Source: Alopecurus myosuroides
Lineage: Eukaryota > Streptophyta > Magnoliopsida > Poales > Poaceae
Direction of reading: 5' to 3'
NCBI GenBank assembly: GCA_028641055.1
Contig: CM054060.1
Span: 56,942,292-57,006,291 of the forward strand
DNA: 64,000 nt
The notes under the pieces are model-generated. The model saw nothing but the letters and a program-made list of their open reading frames with translations. It was not told the DNA's origin and did no database searches. Positions 46,982-59,335 of this stretch are shown one piece after another. Position numbers and translations under genes: made by a program. Positions within the stretch are counted from its first letter, which is position 1. The number at the start of each line of letters is the position of its first letter.

Positions 46982-48556
46982 TGATGCTACGTGTTGGGAA
47001 CACCAAGAGGAGGGTGTGATGAGTGAAGCGGTAGGAATTTCCCTCAATTAAGAACCAAGGTTATCAATCCAGTAGGAGAAAGAGGATCTTTGGAAGGTTG
47101 ATGCCACTAACGGTGGTGATGGCGCCTCACTGGTGTCAGCAACAACGCGGAATCTGCACACAACACAACCAAAAAACTTTGTCCCAACGGTACAGTGAGG
47201 TTGTCAATCTCACCGGTCTTGCTGAAAACAAAGATTAGACGTGTAGTGTGGAAAATGATGTATGCTTGCAGTAAGTAAATAAAGCAGGAAACTGTAGTGG
47301 TTTGTTTAACAGTGTAAGAAAATGACCGGGGTTTATAGGTTCACTAGTGGTGTCTCTCCATAAAAGATAGCATGTTGGGTGAACAAATTACAGCTAGGCA
47401 ATTGACAAATAAAGGTTGCACCGTAGTGCACATTCATGACATGATGACTACTATGATATTTAGTGCGGGCATTACAACAATATACATAGACCGTAATCCA
47501 ACTGCATCTATGACTAATAATCCACCCTCAGGTTATCATCCGAACCCACTTAGGTATTAAGTTGCAAGCAACAGATAATTGCATTAAACAATGTGTGTAA
47601 CGTAAGCAATGATTGTGCACGCGGGCACTCACACCGTTGTTTTCTCCCCTAGTGGCAACGGAACATTCTCCCCCGTCACGTTTCTGTCACTCGAGCACAG
47701 GCGAAAAGGAGGCATGAACACAACTATCAAGCATAAATACTCCCTCTTGGAGTCACTAGCAACTACTTGGCCAGAGCAACCACTAGCAACGGAAAGGATG
47801 CAAGATCCCAAATAGCATATGCAATAAAGACTATAATCAACTTGGCATAAGTTCAATATTCATTGGATCCCAGCAAACACATCACATAGAATTACATAAG
47901 ATCAATCTCGATCATGTTAGGCAGCTCACGAGATCTAAACATTGAGGCATAGGAGGAGAAGAAAACCATCTAGCTACTGCTATGGACCCGTAGTCCAAGA
48001 ATGAACTACTCCGCATCACTCCGGAGGAAGGCATGGTGATGTAGAGGCCTCCAGTGATGATCTCCTCTCCGGCAGGGTGCCGGGAGACAGCTTCAGAACC
48101 CCCTGGTCCAGGGTTGACGACGACGGCGGTAGCGGAACATTTCGGGGATATTTGATCAGCTATTTAGGTTTTCCATCCGGGGGAATAAATAGGAGAAAGG
48201 GAAAAGGCGGTGAAGCCCTGGGGGCCCCACACCACCCCCTGACGCGGCCAAGGGGGCACGCCACCCCATGGTGTGGGTCCCCTGGTGCCCCTCTTCGACT
48301 CCTCTTCGGTCTTCTGGATGCTTCCGGAAAAAATAGGGCTTCCGGGCTTCGAATTTTCCAATTCCGAGAATATTTCCACAACAACTTTTCTGAAAGTAAA
48401 AACAAAAGAAAACATGGAACTGGCTCTGTGGCATCTTGTCAATAGGTTAGTCTGGAAAATCTATAAAAATGACATAAAGAAGGGAGAAAACAGGTAGCAA
48501 TTGGCATAATATTATCATGGAGCATCAGAAATTATAGATACGTTGGAGACATATCA
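46982..48556 (-). repeat. LTR 2 of the B chain (5' LTR of B2)
   Basis: 1,575 bp. It shares with LTR 3 changes absent from LTR 1. It is followed outside by the same DNA as LTR 3 (agtact...), which shows that LTRs 2 and 3 are copies of one locus. Confidence 0.85.
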
Positions 48557-49545
48557 AGTACTACTAATATCTTGCCGCGACAGACCATTGCTCTTCGCCA
48601 TTGTCGTTGCCAAACTGACACCACACGGCACCTCAACATCGTCAATTGACTGTTGTCAACCACAATGTTGAGTAAGTTTAGCCCATGGGCAAGGCCGCAT
48701 AAATCATCTTCTAGATGACGCCCTCGGGAGGGAAAGCGACACGGGTCAACATCGTTGCCTGAACCTGCATCGCAGGATCATGGTCTTCACCCGAAGAAGT
48801 GATCTGAGGCTAAGAAGAAGGAAGGTCCATGATGCCCCCCCCCCAAGAGGGAGACGTCGTGTCATCTAGCTTTCGCTTGGAGCATCAAGCTTCTAAACCT
48901 CACGCAAACGGGCCAAGGCGGGGAGAGACCCTCGGCACCATGGACCTAACACCCACCAGACCAACCCCTCCCGCATGATGGTTGCGCCACCTCGCAAAGA
49001 AGCCACCTCCCTTACCATCAGCGGTCGTCAATGGGCCAGAACGGGCGCGAACCAGAACCAGCGCCCCCTCAGCACGGCGTCGGCACCAGGACGACTTCCA
49101 TTGCTCCCAAATCCAAGAACAGGAGGGGATCTGCCACGTCACCCCAAACGTGTCGAACAGCCGGCGCCGCCACGCGGGACTAGCGTCCGAAGACCGCAGC
49201 CAGGAGCGCGGAGGGAGATCGAAAGACGAGGGCCACCGGGGATGCGTGCCTGCCTCCGTGCTGGGGCAGAGCCTCCCCCAACTCGAGATCCCGCCGTCAA
49301 GGGAGACGTCGCGCGTGGGAAAGGAGCCCTGCAGCCACCATTTGTTGCACAGCCTTTGCCCGACGGTTTCCTTCGGTGGCGGCACGGTGGGAGGGGGCGG
49401 CGAAGTGGTAGGGTTCCTCTGAGCCGCCCAAGGTAGGCGACACAGGGGTCGGGGATATGAGTGGTCCTAGCCCTTGTATTTTTGTAGCGAGTTGCTCCGT
49501 TTCGACATTTTGTGCTCTTCTCAAACTCTATGATGCGTTTGGTAG
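48557..49545. other. Duplicated flanking segment, copy 1
   Basis: GC-rich non-element DNA that matches 52827-53817. The open frames in it, on both strands, are low-complexity and not conserved in reading frame between the two copies, so I call no gene. A 379-codon minus-strand frame (49139-50278) crosses the joint and fuses gag to this DNA. Confidence 0.7.
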
Positions 49546-50978
49546 TAATGGGACCATTATCTCCCATATCTCTAAAAATTTCAGCACTTTTATCAGAAGC
49601 AATTTCAGCAATTTGAGGCAATTTAGCACGTTTCACCGAAGGGGTGGAGACTTTGTTAACACCAACTACTTTACCATTGATAGTAGGAGGTTTACTAGCA
49701 CTTGGAGCTTCAGTTTTACTAGTGGTGGTGATAGTGCAAACTTTAACAATATTATTCTTTCTAGCCAATTCATCTTCTCTTTCCCACCTAGCACGTAATT
49801 CAGGCATCAACCTAACATTTTCATCAATTCGAACTTGGATGGCATTCAAAGTTTTACTTTCTTTAACATCATGTGGCAAAACCTTCAATTTTAGAAAATC
49901 AACATCAATAGCTAGGCTATCTACTTTAGAGGCAAGAACATCTATTTTACCAAGCTTTTCCTCAATAGATTTATTAAAAGAAGTTTGTGTGCTAATAAAT
50001 TCTATAAGCATGTTTTCAAGATCAGAGGTAGAGATTTTATTGTTATTGTAGGAATTGCCATAAGAATTACCATAACCATTATTAGGAGGATAGGGCTTAT
50101 AACTGTTTCCACAAAAAATATTTCTATAAGCATTGTTGTTAAAATTATTATTTCTAATAAAGTTCACATCAACATGCTCTTTTTGAGAAACCAAAGAGGC
50201 TAAAGGAACATTATTTGGATCAACTTGAGCTTTACCATTAAAAAGCATAGACATAATAGCATCAAGCCTTTCACTCAAAGAGGAGGTTTCCTCAACAGAA
50301 TTTACCTTCTTACCTTATGGAGCTCTCTCAGTGTGCCACTCTGAATAATTTATCATCATATCATCAAGAAGATTTGTTGCATTGCCCAAAGTGATGGACA
50401 TAAAGGTACCTCCAACAGCTGAATCCAATAGGTTCCTTGAGGAGAAATTCAGTCCTGCATAAAAGGTTTGTATAATCATCCAAGTAGTCAGTCCATGAGT
50501 GGGACAATTCTTCACCATAGTTTTCATTCTTTCCCAAGCTTTAGCAACATGTTCATTATCAAATTGTTTAAAATTCATTATGTCACTTCTCAGGGATATA
50601 ATCTTAGCAGGAGGATAATATTTTCCAATGAAAGCATCTTTACACTCAGTCCATGAATCAATACTATTTCTAGGCAAAGATAGCAACCATTCTTTAGCTC
50701 TTCCTCTCAAAGAGAAAGGAAATAATTTCAGTTTAATAATATCTCCATCCACATCTTTATATTTTTGCATATCACATAGTTTAACAAAATTATTAAGGTG
50801 AGCAGCAGCATCATCAGTACTAACACCAGAAAATTGTTCTTTCATAACAAGATTTAATAAAGCAGGTTTAATTTCATAAATCAGCAGTAGGGGCAGGTGG
50901 AGCAATAGGTGTGCAAATAAAATCATTGTTGTTTGTGCTAGTGAAGTCACACAACTTAGTATTCTGAGAGGAACTCGT
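49546..50978 (-). pseudogene. gag remnant of truncated copy B3
   Basis: The same gag as B1 and B2, but its ATG is changed to ACG (50976-50978), a frameshift follows near residue 30, and the TAA after HTERAP shared with B1 is present (near 50315). It is cut off at 49546 by the duplication joint. The preserved core is LKLFPFSLRGRAKEWLLSLP. Confidence 0.75.
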
Positions 50979-51248
50979 TTTAGCAGAATGAAAGCAAGTA
51001 AATAAATAACAGCTATAAAGTAAACTATTTTTTTGTGTTTTTAATATAAAGAAGTCAAACAAGACAAAAAAAACAAGACAGTAAACAAAATAAATAGGTT
51101 GAGAGTGAGAGACTCCCCTTGCCAGAAGACTTCTTTCTCCCCGGCAACGGCGCCAGAAATTCTTTGCTACGCCTTGATAGTGCCTTGCGGGGATACTTCT
51201 TGATGATGATGAATTTTAAGTCCCCGGCAACGACGCCAGAAATTTTCT

Positions 51249-52826
51249 TGATGCTACGTGTTGGGAACCCCAAGAGGAGGGTGTGATGAGTGCAGCGGTA
51301 GGAATTTCCCTCAGTTAAGAACCAAGGTTATCAATCCAGTAGGAGAAAGAGGATCTTTGGAAGGTTGATGCCACTGACGATGGTGATGGCGCCTCACCGG
51401 TGTCAGCAACAGTGCGGAACCTGCACACAACACAACCAAAATACTTTGTCCCAACGGTACAGTGAGGTTGTCAATCTCACCGGTCTTGCTGAAAACAAAG
51501 ATTAGACGTATAGTGTGGAAAATGATGTATGCTTGCAGTAAGTAAATAAAGCAGGAAATTGTAGTGGTTTGTTTAACAGTGTAAGAAAATGGAACGGGGT
51601 TCATAGGTTCACTAGTGGTGTCTCTCCATAAAAGATAGCATGCTGGTTGAACAAATTACAGCTAGGCAATTGACAAATAAAGGTTGCACCGTAGTGCACA
51701 TTCATGACATGATGACTATTATGATATTTAGTGCTGGCATTATAACAATATACATAGACCGTAATCCAACTGCATCTATGACTAATAATCCACCCTCAGG
51801 TTATCATCTAAACCCACTTAGGTATTAAGTTGCAAGCAACGGATAATTGCATTAAACAATGTGTGTAATGTAAGCAATGATTGTGCACGCGGGCACTCAC
51901 ACCGTTGTTTTCTCCCTAGTGGCAACAGAACATCCTCCCCCGTCACGTTTCTGTCACTCGAACACAGGCGAAAATGAGGCATGAACCCAACTATCAAGCA
52001 TAAATACTCCCTCTTGGAGTCACTAGCAACTACTTGGCCAGAGCAACCACCAGCAACGGAAAGCATGCAAGATCACAAATAACATATGCAATAAAGACTA
52101 TAATCAACTTGGCATAAGTTCAATATTCATCGGATCCAAGCAAACACAGCACATAGAATTACATAAGATCAATCTCGATCAAGTTAGGAAGCACACGATA
52201 TCTAAACATTGAGGCATAGGAGGAGAAGACGGCCATCTAGCTACTGCTATGGACCCGTAGTCCAAGGATGAACTACTCACGCATCACTCCGGAGGCAGGC
52301 ATGGTGATGTAGAGGCCTCCAGTGATGATCTCCTCTCTGGTAGGGTGCCGGGAGACAGCTTCAGAACCCCCTGATCTAGGGTTGACGACGACGGCGGCTG
52401 CGGAACATTTCAGGGATATTTGATCAGCTATTTAGGGTTTTCCATCCGGGGGAATAAATTGGCGAAAGGGCAAAGGCGGTGGAGCCCTGGGGGCCCCACA
52501 CCACCCCCTGGCGCGGCCAAGGGGGGCACGCCACCCCATGGTGTGGGCCCCCTGGTGCCCCTCTTCGACTCCTCTTCGGTCTTCTGGATGCTTCCGGAGA
52601 AAATAGGACTTCCGGGCTTCGAATTTTCCAATTCCGAGAATATTTCTAGAACAACTTTTCTGAAACTTAAAACAACAGAAAAAATGGAACTGGCTCTGTG
52701 GCATCTTGTCAATAGGTTAGTCCGGAAAATCTATAAAAATCACATAAAGAAGGGAGAAAACATGTAGCAATTGGCATAATATTATCATGGAGCATCAGAA
52801 ATTATAGATACGTTGGAGACGTATCA
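51249..52826 (-). repeat. LTR 3 of the B chain
   Basis: 1,578 bp, closest to LTR 2, followed outside by the second copy of the flanking segment. Confidence 0.85.
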
Positions 52827-53817
52827 AGTACTAACAATATCTTGCCACGACAGACAATTGCTCTTCACCATCGTCGTTACCAAACTGACACCACATGGCA
52901 CCTCAACATCGTCAACTGAGTGTTGTCAACCACGATGTTGAGTAAGTTTAGCCCATGGGAAAGGCCACATAAATCATCTTCTAGACGACGCCCTTGGGAG
53001 GGAAAGCGACACGGGTCAACATCGTCGCCTGAACCTGCATCGCAGGATCAAGGTTTTCACCCGAAGAAGTGATCCGAGGCTAAGAAGCAGGAAGCTCCAT
53101 GATGCCCCCCAAAGAGGGAGACGTCGTGTCATCTAGCTTTCGCTTGGAGCATCAAGCTTCTAAACTTGACGCAACCGGGCCAAGGCGGGGAGAGACCCTC
53201 GGCACCACGGACCTACCACCCACCGTACCAACCCCTCCTGCATGATGGCTATGCCACCTCGCAAAGAAGCCACCTCCCTTACCATCAGCGGTCGTCAACG
53301 GGCCAGAACGGGCGCGAACCAGAACCATCTCCCCCTCAGCCTGGCGTCGGCACCACGACGACCTCCATCACTCCCAAATCCAAGAACATGAGGGGATCTG
53401 CCACATCAACCCAAACGTGTCGAAGAGCCGGCGCCGCCGCGCGGGACTAGCGTCCGAAGACCGCAGCCATGAGTGCGGAGGGAGACCACAAGACGAGGGC
53501 CACCAGGATGCGTGCCTGCCTCCGTGCTGGGGCAGAGCCTCCCCCAACTCGATATCCCGCCGTCGGGGGAGACGTTGCGCGCGGGAAAGGAGCCATGCCG
53601 CCACCGTCTGTTGCACAGGCTTTGCCCGACGGTTTCCTTCGGTGGCGGCACAGTTGGAGGGGGTGGCGAAGTGGTAGGGTTAGGTTTCCTCTGAGCCGCC
53701 CAAGGGAGGAGACACGGGGTTCGGGGATATGAGTGGTCCTAGCCCTTGTATTTTTGTAGTGAGTTGCTCCGCTTCGACATTTTGCACTTTTCTCAAACTC
53801 TATGATGCGTTTGGTAG
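52827..53817. other. Duplicated flanking segment, copy 2
   Basis: Matches 48557-49545. It continues to the right into single-copy DNA, so this is the original right-hand border. Confidence 0.7.
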
Positions 53818-54179
53818 CCTGCATCAATTTTTTCGCTCGCCGCGGGCAGCTTCTAGGGGCATGGTCACAATCATACAGATCTTAGCCACGTTGTGTTGTT
53901 AGTTTGGTAGGCTTCACATGAGTTGCCTGCATGAGTTGGTTTTTGAACTGCATTATGTTTGGTAGGCTGCATTCCTTTCTTTCGGGCTCAGCTGAAGCGG
54001 TCGCACCATGTTTGGTAGCATCCAAGAGCCTAACTATGGTCAACTTTGTTCAAATATCATGAGCGTACTATTTTTGATGATACATATGATCATACATAAT
54101 CTATAAAAATAGGAGCCTCACAATCACTACAACTAGGACGATGATTATGAAGTATTTTATCCTACCACATTGGACTTGA
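53818..54179. other. Spacer with repeated tttggtag motifs
   Basis: tttggtag recurs at about 53811, 53903, 53949 and 54011. No gene seen. Confidence 0.4.
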
Positions 54180-57100
54180 TTTTCCATTTCAGGTATCAGC
54201 TTCATCAACTACCATATCAAGGGCGTTGAGGAAGTTCTTGTAGTTCTCATGTGCCTCGTCCAAAATTTCAAACCCTTCATAGTTACTCTTCGAGTAGACG
54301 ACTTGTTCCTGCCAGCTTCTCCACGAACTGTACACTACTATAGGTGTAACATTTTTGTTTTGCTACAATAGGGTGGTGGTGTGTTGTTGGCATCTCATAC
54401 ATGCATGAAAACAATGGTTAAAAAATTTACATTTGATATAACAAATGAAATGACAAAAAACCACTTAAAGTGGTCACCCAAAATTTGTTTTAAAAACATT
54501 TTCAAATTTGGAAAACAAAAATATGGTTAGGTTGGAAATTTTATAAGCTTTCCAAAAAGTATTTTTGCTAAATTTTATATTTGCAAAATGGCCCTTGAAA
54601 CATCTGTTTTCAGTACTGTTCTTAAATAAAAAAACCTCTTCGCAAAAATTAGGAAATTTCAGGGGTTTTCGAAAATCCACTTTCTTCTCCACGCAGGCAA
54701 GCAGCCACCTGCGTGTCTGCCGGCGAGGCCGCCGTGCAGGCACCTGCCTGTGCCCCTGATCGGTTGGAGAGACGAGGGCGCCGTGTCCTCCTCTCTCCCT
54801 CTGCCCTCGTCCCTCACGGCTCTCCCTCTCTGTGCCTCCCCTACCGAACCAAACCCTAGCTCCTCTGTTGAATTCCGGCGTTTTCCGTCGCTGCAGACCA
54901 CCTCGAGCTCCGCCGTGCCTGCCCACCTCGTCGCCGTGTCCTCCTGCCCCTCCACGTCCACTTGCGCTAGCCGGGACGCCCGAGAGGAGACAAATCGGGC
55001 CCTCCTCTCCAACTCCTTCCGGTGGCCGCCTCGGTCGATTCTGGCGGACCGCTGCCCTCCAGCCTCAACGACCCCTTCCATGCACTCCTCGTGAGCCACT
55101 GAGCATCGTGGCATCTTCCGTTTTGTGAATTGCGTTTAATTTCGTCGCCGGCATCGAGCTCCTGCGCCATCGCCGCGGTTGCTCGCCGACGAGCCGCTCC
55201 GGTGACCATATCCCGGCGGCGCCACCCCCGTGAGGTCCCCGATGCCTTCCTCATTGAACACGCACGCGAGGGAGGCCTCCCGCGTCGTGGATCGTCTTCG
55301 GTGAGCGTGACAGAGCCGGCGTGGCCACCGCTGACGTCATCCCGACGTCACAGTGACGTCTCTACGGGGCCCCTATGCCAGCTGGTTTTTCTTTTTAAAA
55401 AAGAATAAAGGATTTGAAACGTGGGCCCTTATTATTACAGAAATATAATTAAAATTAGAAAATGAATAACTTCTATTCTGTTAATCAGAAAAATAAAATA
55501 AAAATATAGAAATGATCAGAAAATAAACTCTAAATTTTTATGTCACTTTCGTACATGTTTGACGACCTTTATTTTTGGGCATTATTTTAATATTGTTTAT
55601 TTCATTTAAAATAGAGAAAATAAGTTTTTATTCAATTAAATTAGAAAAATACAAGGTATATACCAAATTTCTCAAAATGAAAAATGCAACCTAGTAATGA
55701 TGTTTTCAAACTCATTTGAGATTTTTAGATTAGTCTCACTTTCATAATCGCCCGAAACACACTCTCGGTCTATTTCGGGATAATTTCACTAAAAATGTTT
55801 AACTGACATCCGAACCCTAGCAACCCATCAAACATGTCTAGGGCTTTATCTCAGTGTATTAACGTGCCCATGCATACATAGTGCGCATTGCATAGATACC
55901 ATGTGTTGAGTGTTGTTCTTCTTGTTTCGGTTTTTGTTCCCCCTCGGTAGAACGTGACTCCGAAGAGAAGGCCAGCAGTTCCATCGGCGAATACTTGATC
56001 CTAAACGACAAGTCAAGCACTTATTCCAGAAGATCGTTATCTGTTTTTCTTAACCAAGACAAGCATAACCTCTTATCTGCTCATATATATGTTTTCCAAC
56101 GACTTTTGGTTCTCGTACTTTGCATTCGGTTCCAAACTATTTGATGCCAGTAGCTAGATAGAGTTCTCCTATATACTGTATAGCCTACATATCCTGATCC
56201 ACTGCTCCTAGAAGCTATAGGTTTGTTTGTGCGCGCTCCGTTAAACCCTGTGAGTCTTGCTTAGCCATGCCTAGTTGTGATCTGATCCATCCGGTTGATA
56301 AATCTGGTCAATACGTGAATCTACTATGTTAGGTTGTTGTGATTTGAACTATCTTCGATAACCTGACTAATCACGGCATGGATGCGAGGCAACGATGGGT
56401 TGTGGCGTTTTGTCCTGTTCATGCCCCTAGGAGCGAGTTCTCGCCTTCGAGTCAAGACTGAGTGTACAGCCATACGTGGGCCGATGAACTCCACCCGGCT
56501 AACTAACTTGTTTAACCTTATCCATGAGACACGTAGTTTGAGCTTTCCATCTGCGTGTGAGTCGGAAAATGTTTTGGAGAAAATTAGGTCGTGACCAGGA
56601 CAAGTGATGGACGTACACGGATCTTGATCCCGACTCACAGAACAGGTGCCGTCAGGAGGTGGCCAACTCCCTGTTGACGGGGTGACCCTGTTTGGGTTGA
56701 CTCATGGATATGGTTTGACAAAGTAAAGGTCGGAAATCGACCACCCTCTGCTGGCACTTCCCAGACTAGCGCCAACCCGGTGGCACTAAGAGTCGGTTGG
56801 TACGTATGGGTAAAGTTGTATACCCCTACAGGGTTAAATCTTTTTGAAAAGCCATGTCTACGGTTAAAGACGACTTGGTGACAGATTCTGTGATCATAGA
56901 TAACTTTAAGGAAATGACTAAAAGTTGTTGATAACGAATGAAGGATGCCTCCTCGGAGATGCCGAGAGGGGTTACCTTGTATCATGAGGTAACGGAACAA
57001 CTGGAGGTGGTGATCTTTGAAGCACGAGGTGTTGAAATGATTTGGTGGATTAAAAGATGATGATATCAATAGTTGAGTAGCTTTCTCGTCTGTTTTCAAA

Positions 57101-59335
57101 ATACTCCATGAGACGTGCTATTCCTTTCTCAACTTGGAAACAAAAATGGCTTTACGCAAAATAACCTTCATAACTCTTTCTAAAGGAAGCAGATATATAA
57201 TAGGTTAATTAAGTCTTGTTGAGTACCTCCCGTACTCAGGTTTGCTTAATTTTGGTTCAGCTGGAGTCTCTCACTTCAGTGGTGGTTTCAACGTGGACAT
57301 CGACGAGTAGTTTGGGGTTCCCAGGTAGCAGCCTGGAATCTATGGGCTGGGACGTCGCCTTATGTTGCGGCCTCTTAGGCCTTTTTGGTTCTTGTTGATT
57401 AGCAACATAATTTGCCTTCCGTTGTCTGATGTAATGTTGGGTCGTGTGACCTCTGTTTGTAAAGCTATACTCTAGTAACACATGTTTAATACAGCTTCCA
57501 TGTCTAGAGTGCTGCTTTGATCGGTTGTTGGTTTCGAGCTCATTGTTATACAGTTTTGGCTATGCCTGCATAGTTGCCGCAGTCGAGGGGTTGTGGAGCC
57601 GATGATCCATTTACGAGCACGCCTACCGATGTGATTCGGCCTGGGGCTTGGTAACCCCAGTGACCCTGATTGTTGTTGCACTTTCTGGACACATAGCATC
57701 TCTGTATAGTTTTGGTTCCGTTCCTTCAGTTTCATACGATTCGTGGACGCTTTGATATGTATAGTTGGTTATGACTAGCATGGACACAAGGAGTAGTAGT
57801 ACCGTGGTGATCCGTCCTGCGCCGATGAATCCGGTCTGCCTGCCGTTGTTTGTTGCGGCCGGGGCTGGTAACCCTGAAGCCCTTGTGGGTCCATGACTAG
57901 GAGCGCATAACAGTATGTATACCTTTGGATCCGGGGTCGTGACAATAGGACACATTCCTCTGTACACCACGTACCAGTTCATCAGCAAGCACCACAAGCA
58001 TCACCAAGATCACAAGATCATCATCATGACATGCATCAACCATTATCAGATCAAGCATCACAAGTTCACTCTATCATAAACCTAGAGTAGCATGCATGTT
58101 CATTAGAAAAAGAGGATCACAAGTTCATCCTCTCAGTGTGGTGTTAACTAACCATCACATCAAAAGTGTCCTCCTACCACCACCATCATGTTCACCGTCA
58201 TCAGAGAGGTTACTATATACCACCTCATCAAAGATGTAGGTCATACGAGAGTCCTAGCTAACCCAAAATATACACCATATCTTCATCAATATCATTGTCG
58301 TCGTCGTCATGCTGCTGCTGCCACCTCCGCCCCCATAGTTCACGCTCAATGTTTGTAGTACTTGCCCAAGAAGGTTCTGAGACAAAGGGTCATGTGTTGT
58401 TGCGCCATGCATACGAAGGTTACACCTTGTGCCTTGTGGTCTATGAGGTGAACAAGAGCCACCATCTGGGACTCCTTGGTGAAGCCAACGACGTCCATGA
58501 CAGACGAGTATATGTCAGGGTGCATGTCGGTAGGCTTGTTCTCTCTTATGGCCGCGACGACCTCTTGACATACTTGGTCATGCTCACGAAGGCTTGGATC
58601 TTGTCCTCACCTAGAGAACCCCTCTTCCTCTTTCCACCATGTCTGTAGTCGGGGGCATCACCCTGCTTGTCAGGAGGACCGTCAATGATGATTGTGTTAG
58701 ACTCATGCATCTCTGCATCCTCCGAAGGGCACGCCGAGGGGATCACCAGAGCCCATGGAAATTTTTCCCGTGGCCAAACCGTAGGAGAGGATAATCTGCA
58801 TCTGTGTGTACTTCAGAATGGTCTTGTTGAGACAATCCATGTCTTTGGGGTGATCCTAAAATTGGAAGTACAATGTGTTAGATGGGATTAACAATGATGG
58901 ATCAAGCTTAGTGCACATGCAAAATTGGTTGGACAGTGTCCTAACCTTGATGTGCCCCTGATAGTACGAGTCGGGGAAGATGGTCGTGTGGGTTTCTACA
59001 CCATTGAGCCCAGCTCAAGTCCCGGAGCTTGCTCACCTAGATCCATCAAATCCTCCATTTTCTTAGGTGGTTGTACACCTAAGTAGAATTGACCTCAGCC
59101 CACATTTCTCAAAGAGAGCCTTGGCACACGCAGTGAAATGGACCTCTTTGAACCCCTTGTCAGTCCTGACCCCTGCCCTGATCAGCGAGGCCATGTGCTG
59201 AAGGACGAAGGTGGACATGTGTGGAAGCAATTTTATGGTTTCCTTGACCGTGACCTTGGCCTTAGCAATCTTTGCGGTCATCGTGGTAGCTACGAAGTTG
59301 ACAAGCTTGTGCACAACAAGACTACACATTGGTTA
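54180..59335 (-). pseudogene. Transposon-type Myb/SANT-like and RNase H1-N-like pseudogene, split by the solo LTR
   Basis: Read on the minus strand from 59335: a Myb/SANT-like DNA-binding region (GVRTDKGFKEVHF...ACAKALFEKCG), then GHIK, then the acidic/basic tail (MGSGDPLG, EDAEMHESN, GGKRKRG, EDKIQAFVSMT near 58770-58550) and a C-terminal region near 58540-58300 (GLRT-type end, FLGKYYK). After a gap of simple sequence, WYVVYRG...CPI (near 57990-57950) continues across the solo LTR as VYSSWRSWQEQVVYSKSNYEGF (54330-54270). This is the pattern of the RNase H1 N-terminal/viroplasmin-like fold. Several stops and frameshifts make it non-functional. Such proteins occur with plant PIF/Harbinger-type DNA transposons. 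Confidence 0.65.
54345..57944. mobile_element. Large solo-LTR-like insertion 2
   Basis: A 3.6-kb unit from TGTAAC to GTGACA with perfect 5-bp target copies ATAGG (54340-54344 and 57945-57949). As in insertion 1, an AT-rich start, a GC-rich island (about 54700-55380), an AT-rich middle and a distal cggcctcttaggcc block follow each other. Removing it and one TSD copy rejoins a protein frame on the minus strand, independent proof of the boundaries. It has no gag or pol. Confidence 0.8.

Larger units (their letters stand above)
40453..48556 (-). mobile_element. Athila-like non-autonomous element B2
   Basis: LTR (46982-48556), primer site, gag, protease, a long non-coding stretch and LTR (40453-42036), read on the minus strand. 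There is no reverse transcriptase or integrase. The left LTR is directly continued by the leader and gag of another copy (B1) rather than by a target duplication. The three LTRs here therefore form a shared-LTR tandem chain, as produced by unequal recombination between copies. Confidence 0.82.
45280..53817 (+). repeat. Tandem duplication of about 4.27 kb (two units)
   Basis: Unit 1 is 45280-49545 (4,266 bp) and unit 2 is 49546-53817 (4,272 bp). Both run in the same order: half of the gag region, leader, LTR, then about 990 bp of flanking DNA ending gcgtttggtag. The internal spacings agree within a few bases. Unit 1 ends inside flanking DNA and unit 2 begins at once inside gag (taatggg), with only AG in common at the joint. 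The units have diverged by scattered substitutions and small indels. Confidence 0.85.

Noticed and set aside
48900..49436. Frames of about 150 codons in the duplicated flank
   Set aside because: The second copy (52827-53817) does not keep the frame, so there is no sign of coding constraint.
54474..55408. Frames of up to 151 codons on both strands in the GC island of solo LTR 2
   Set aside because: Mutually overlapping, compositionally biased and without motif; part of an LTR-like unit.
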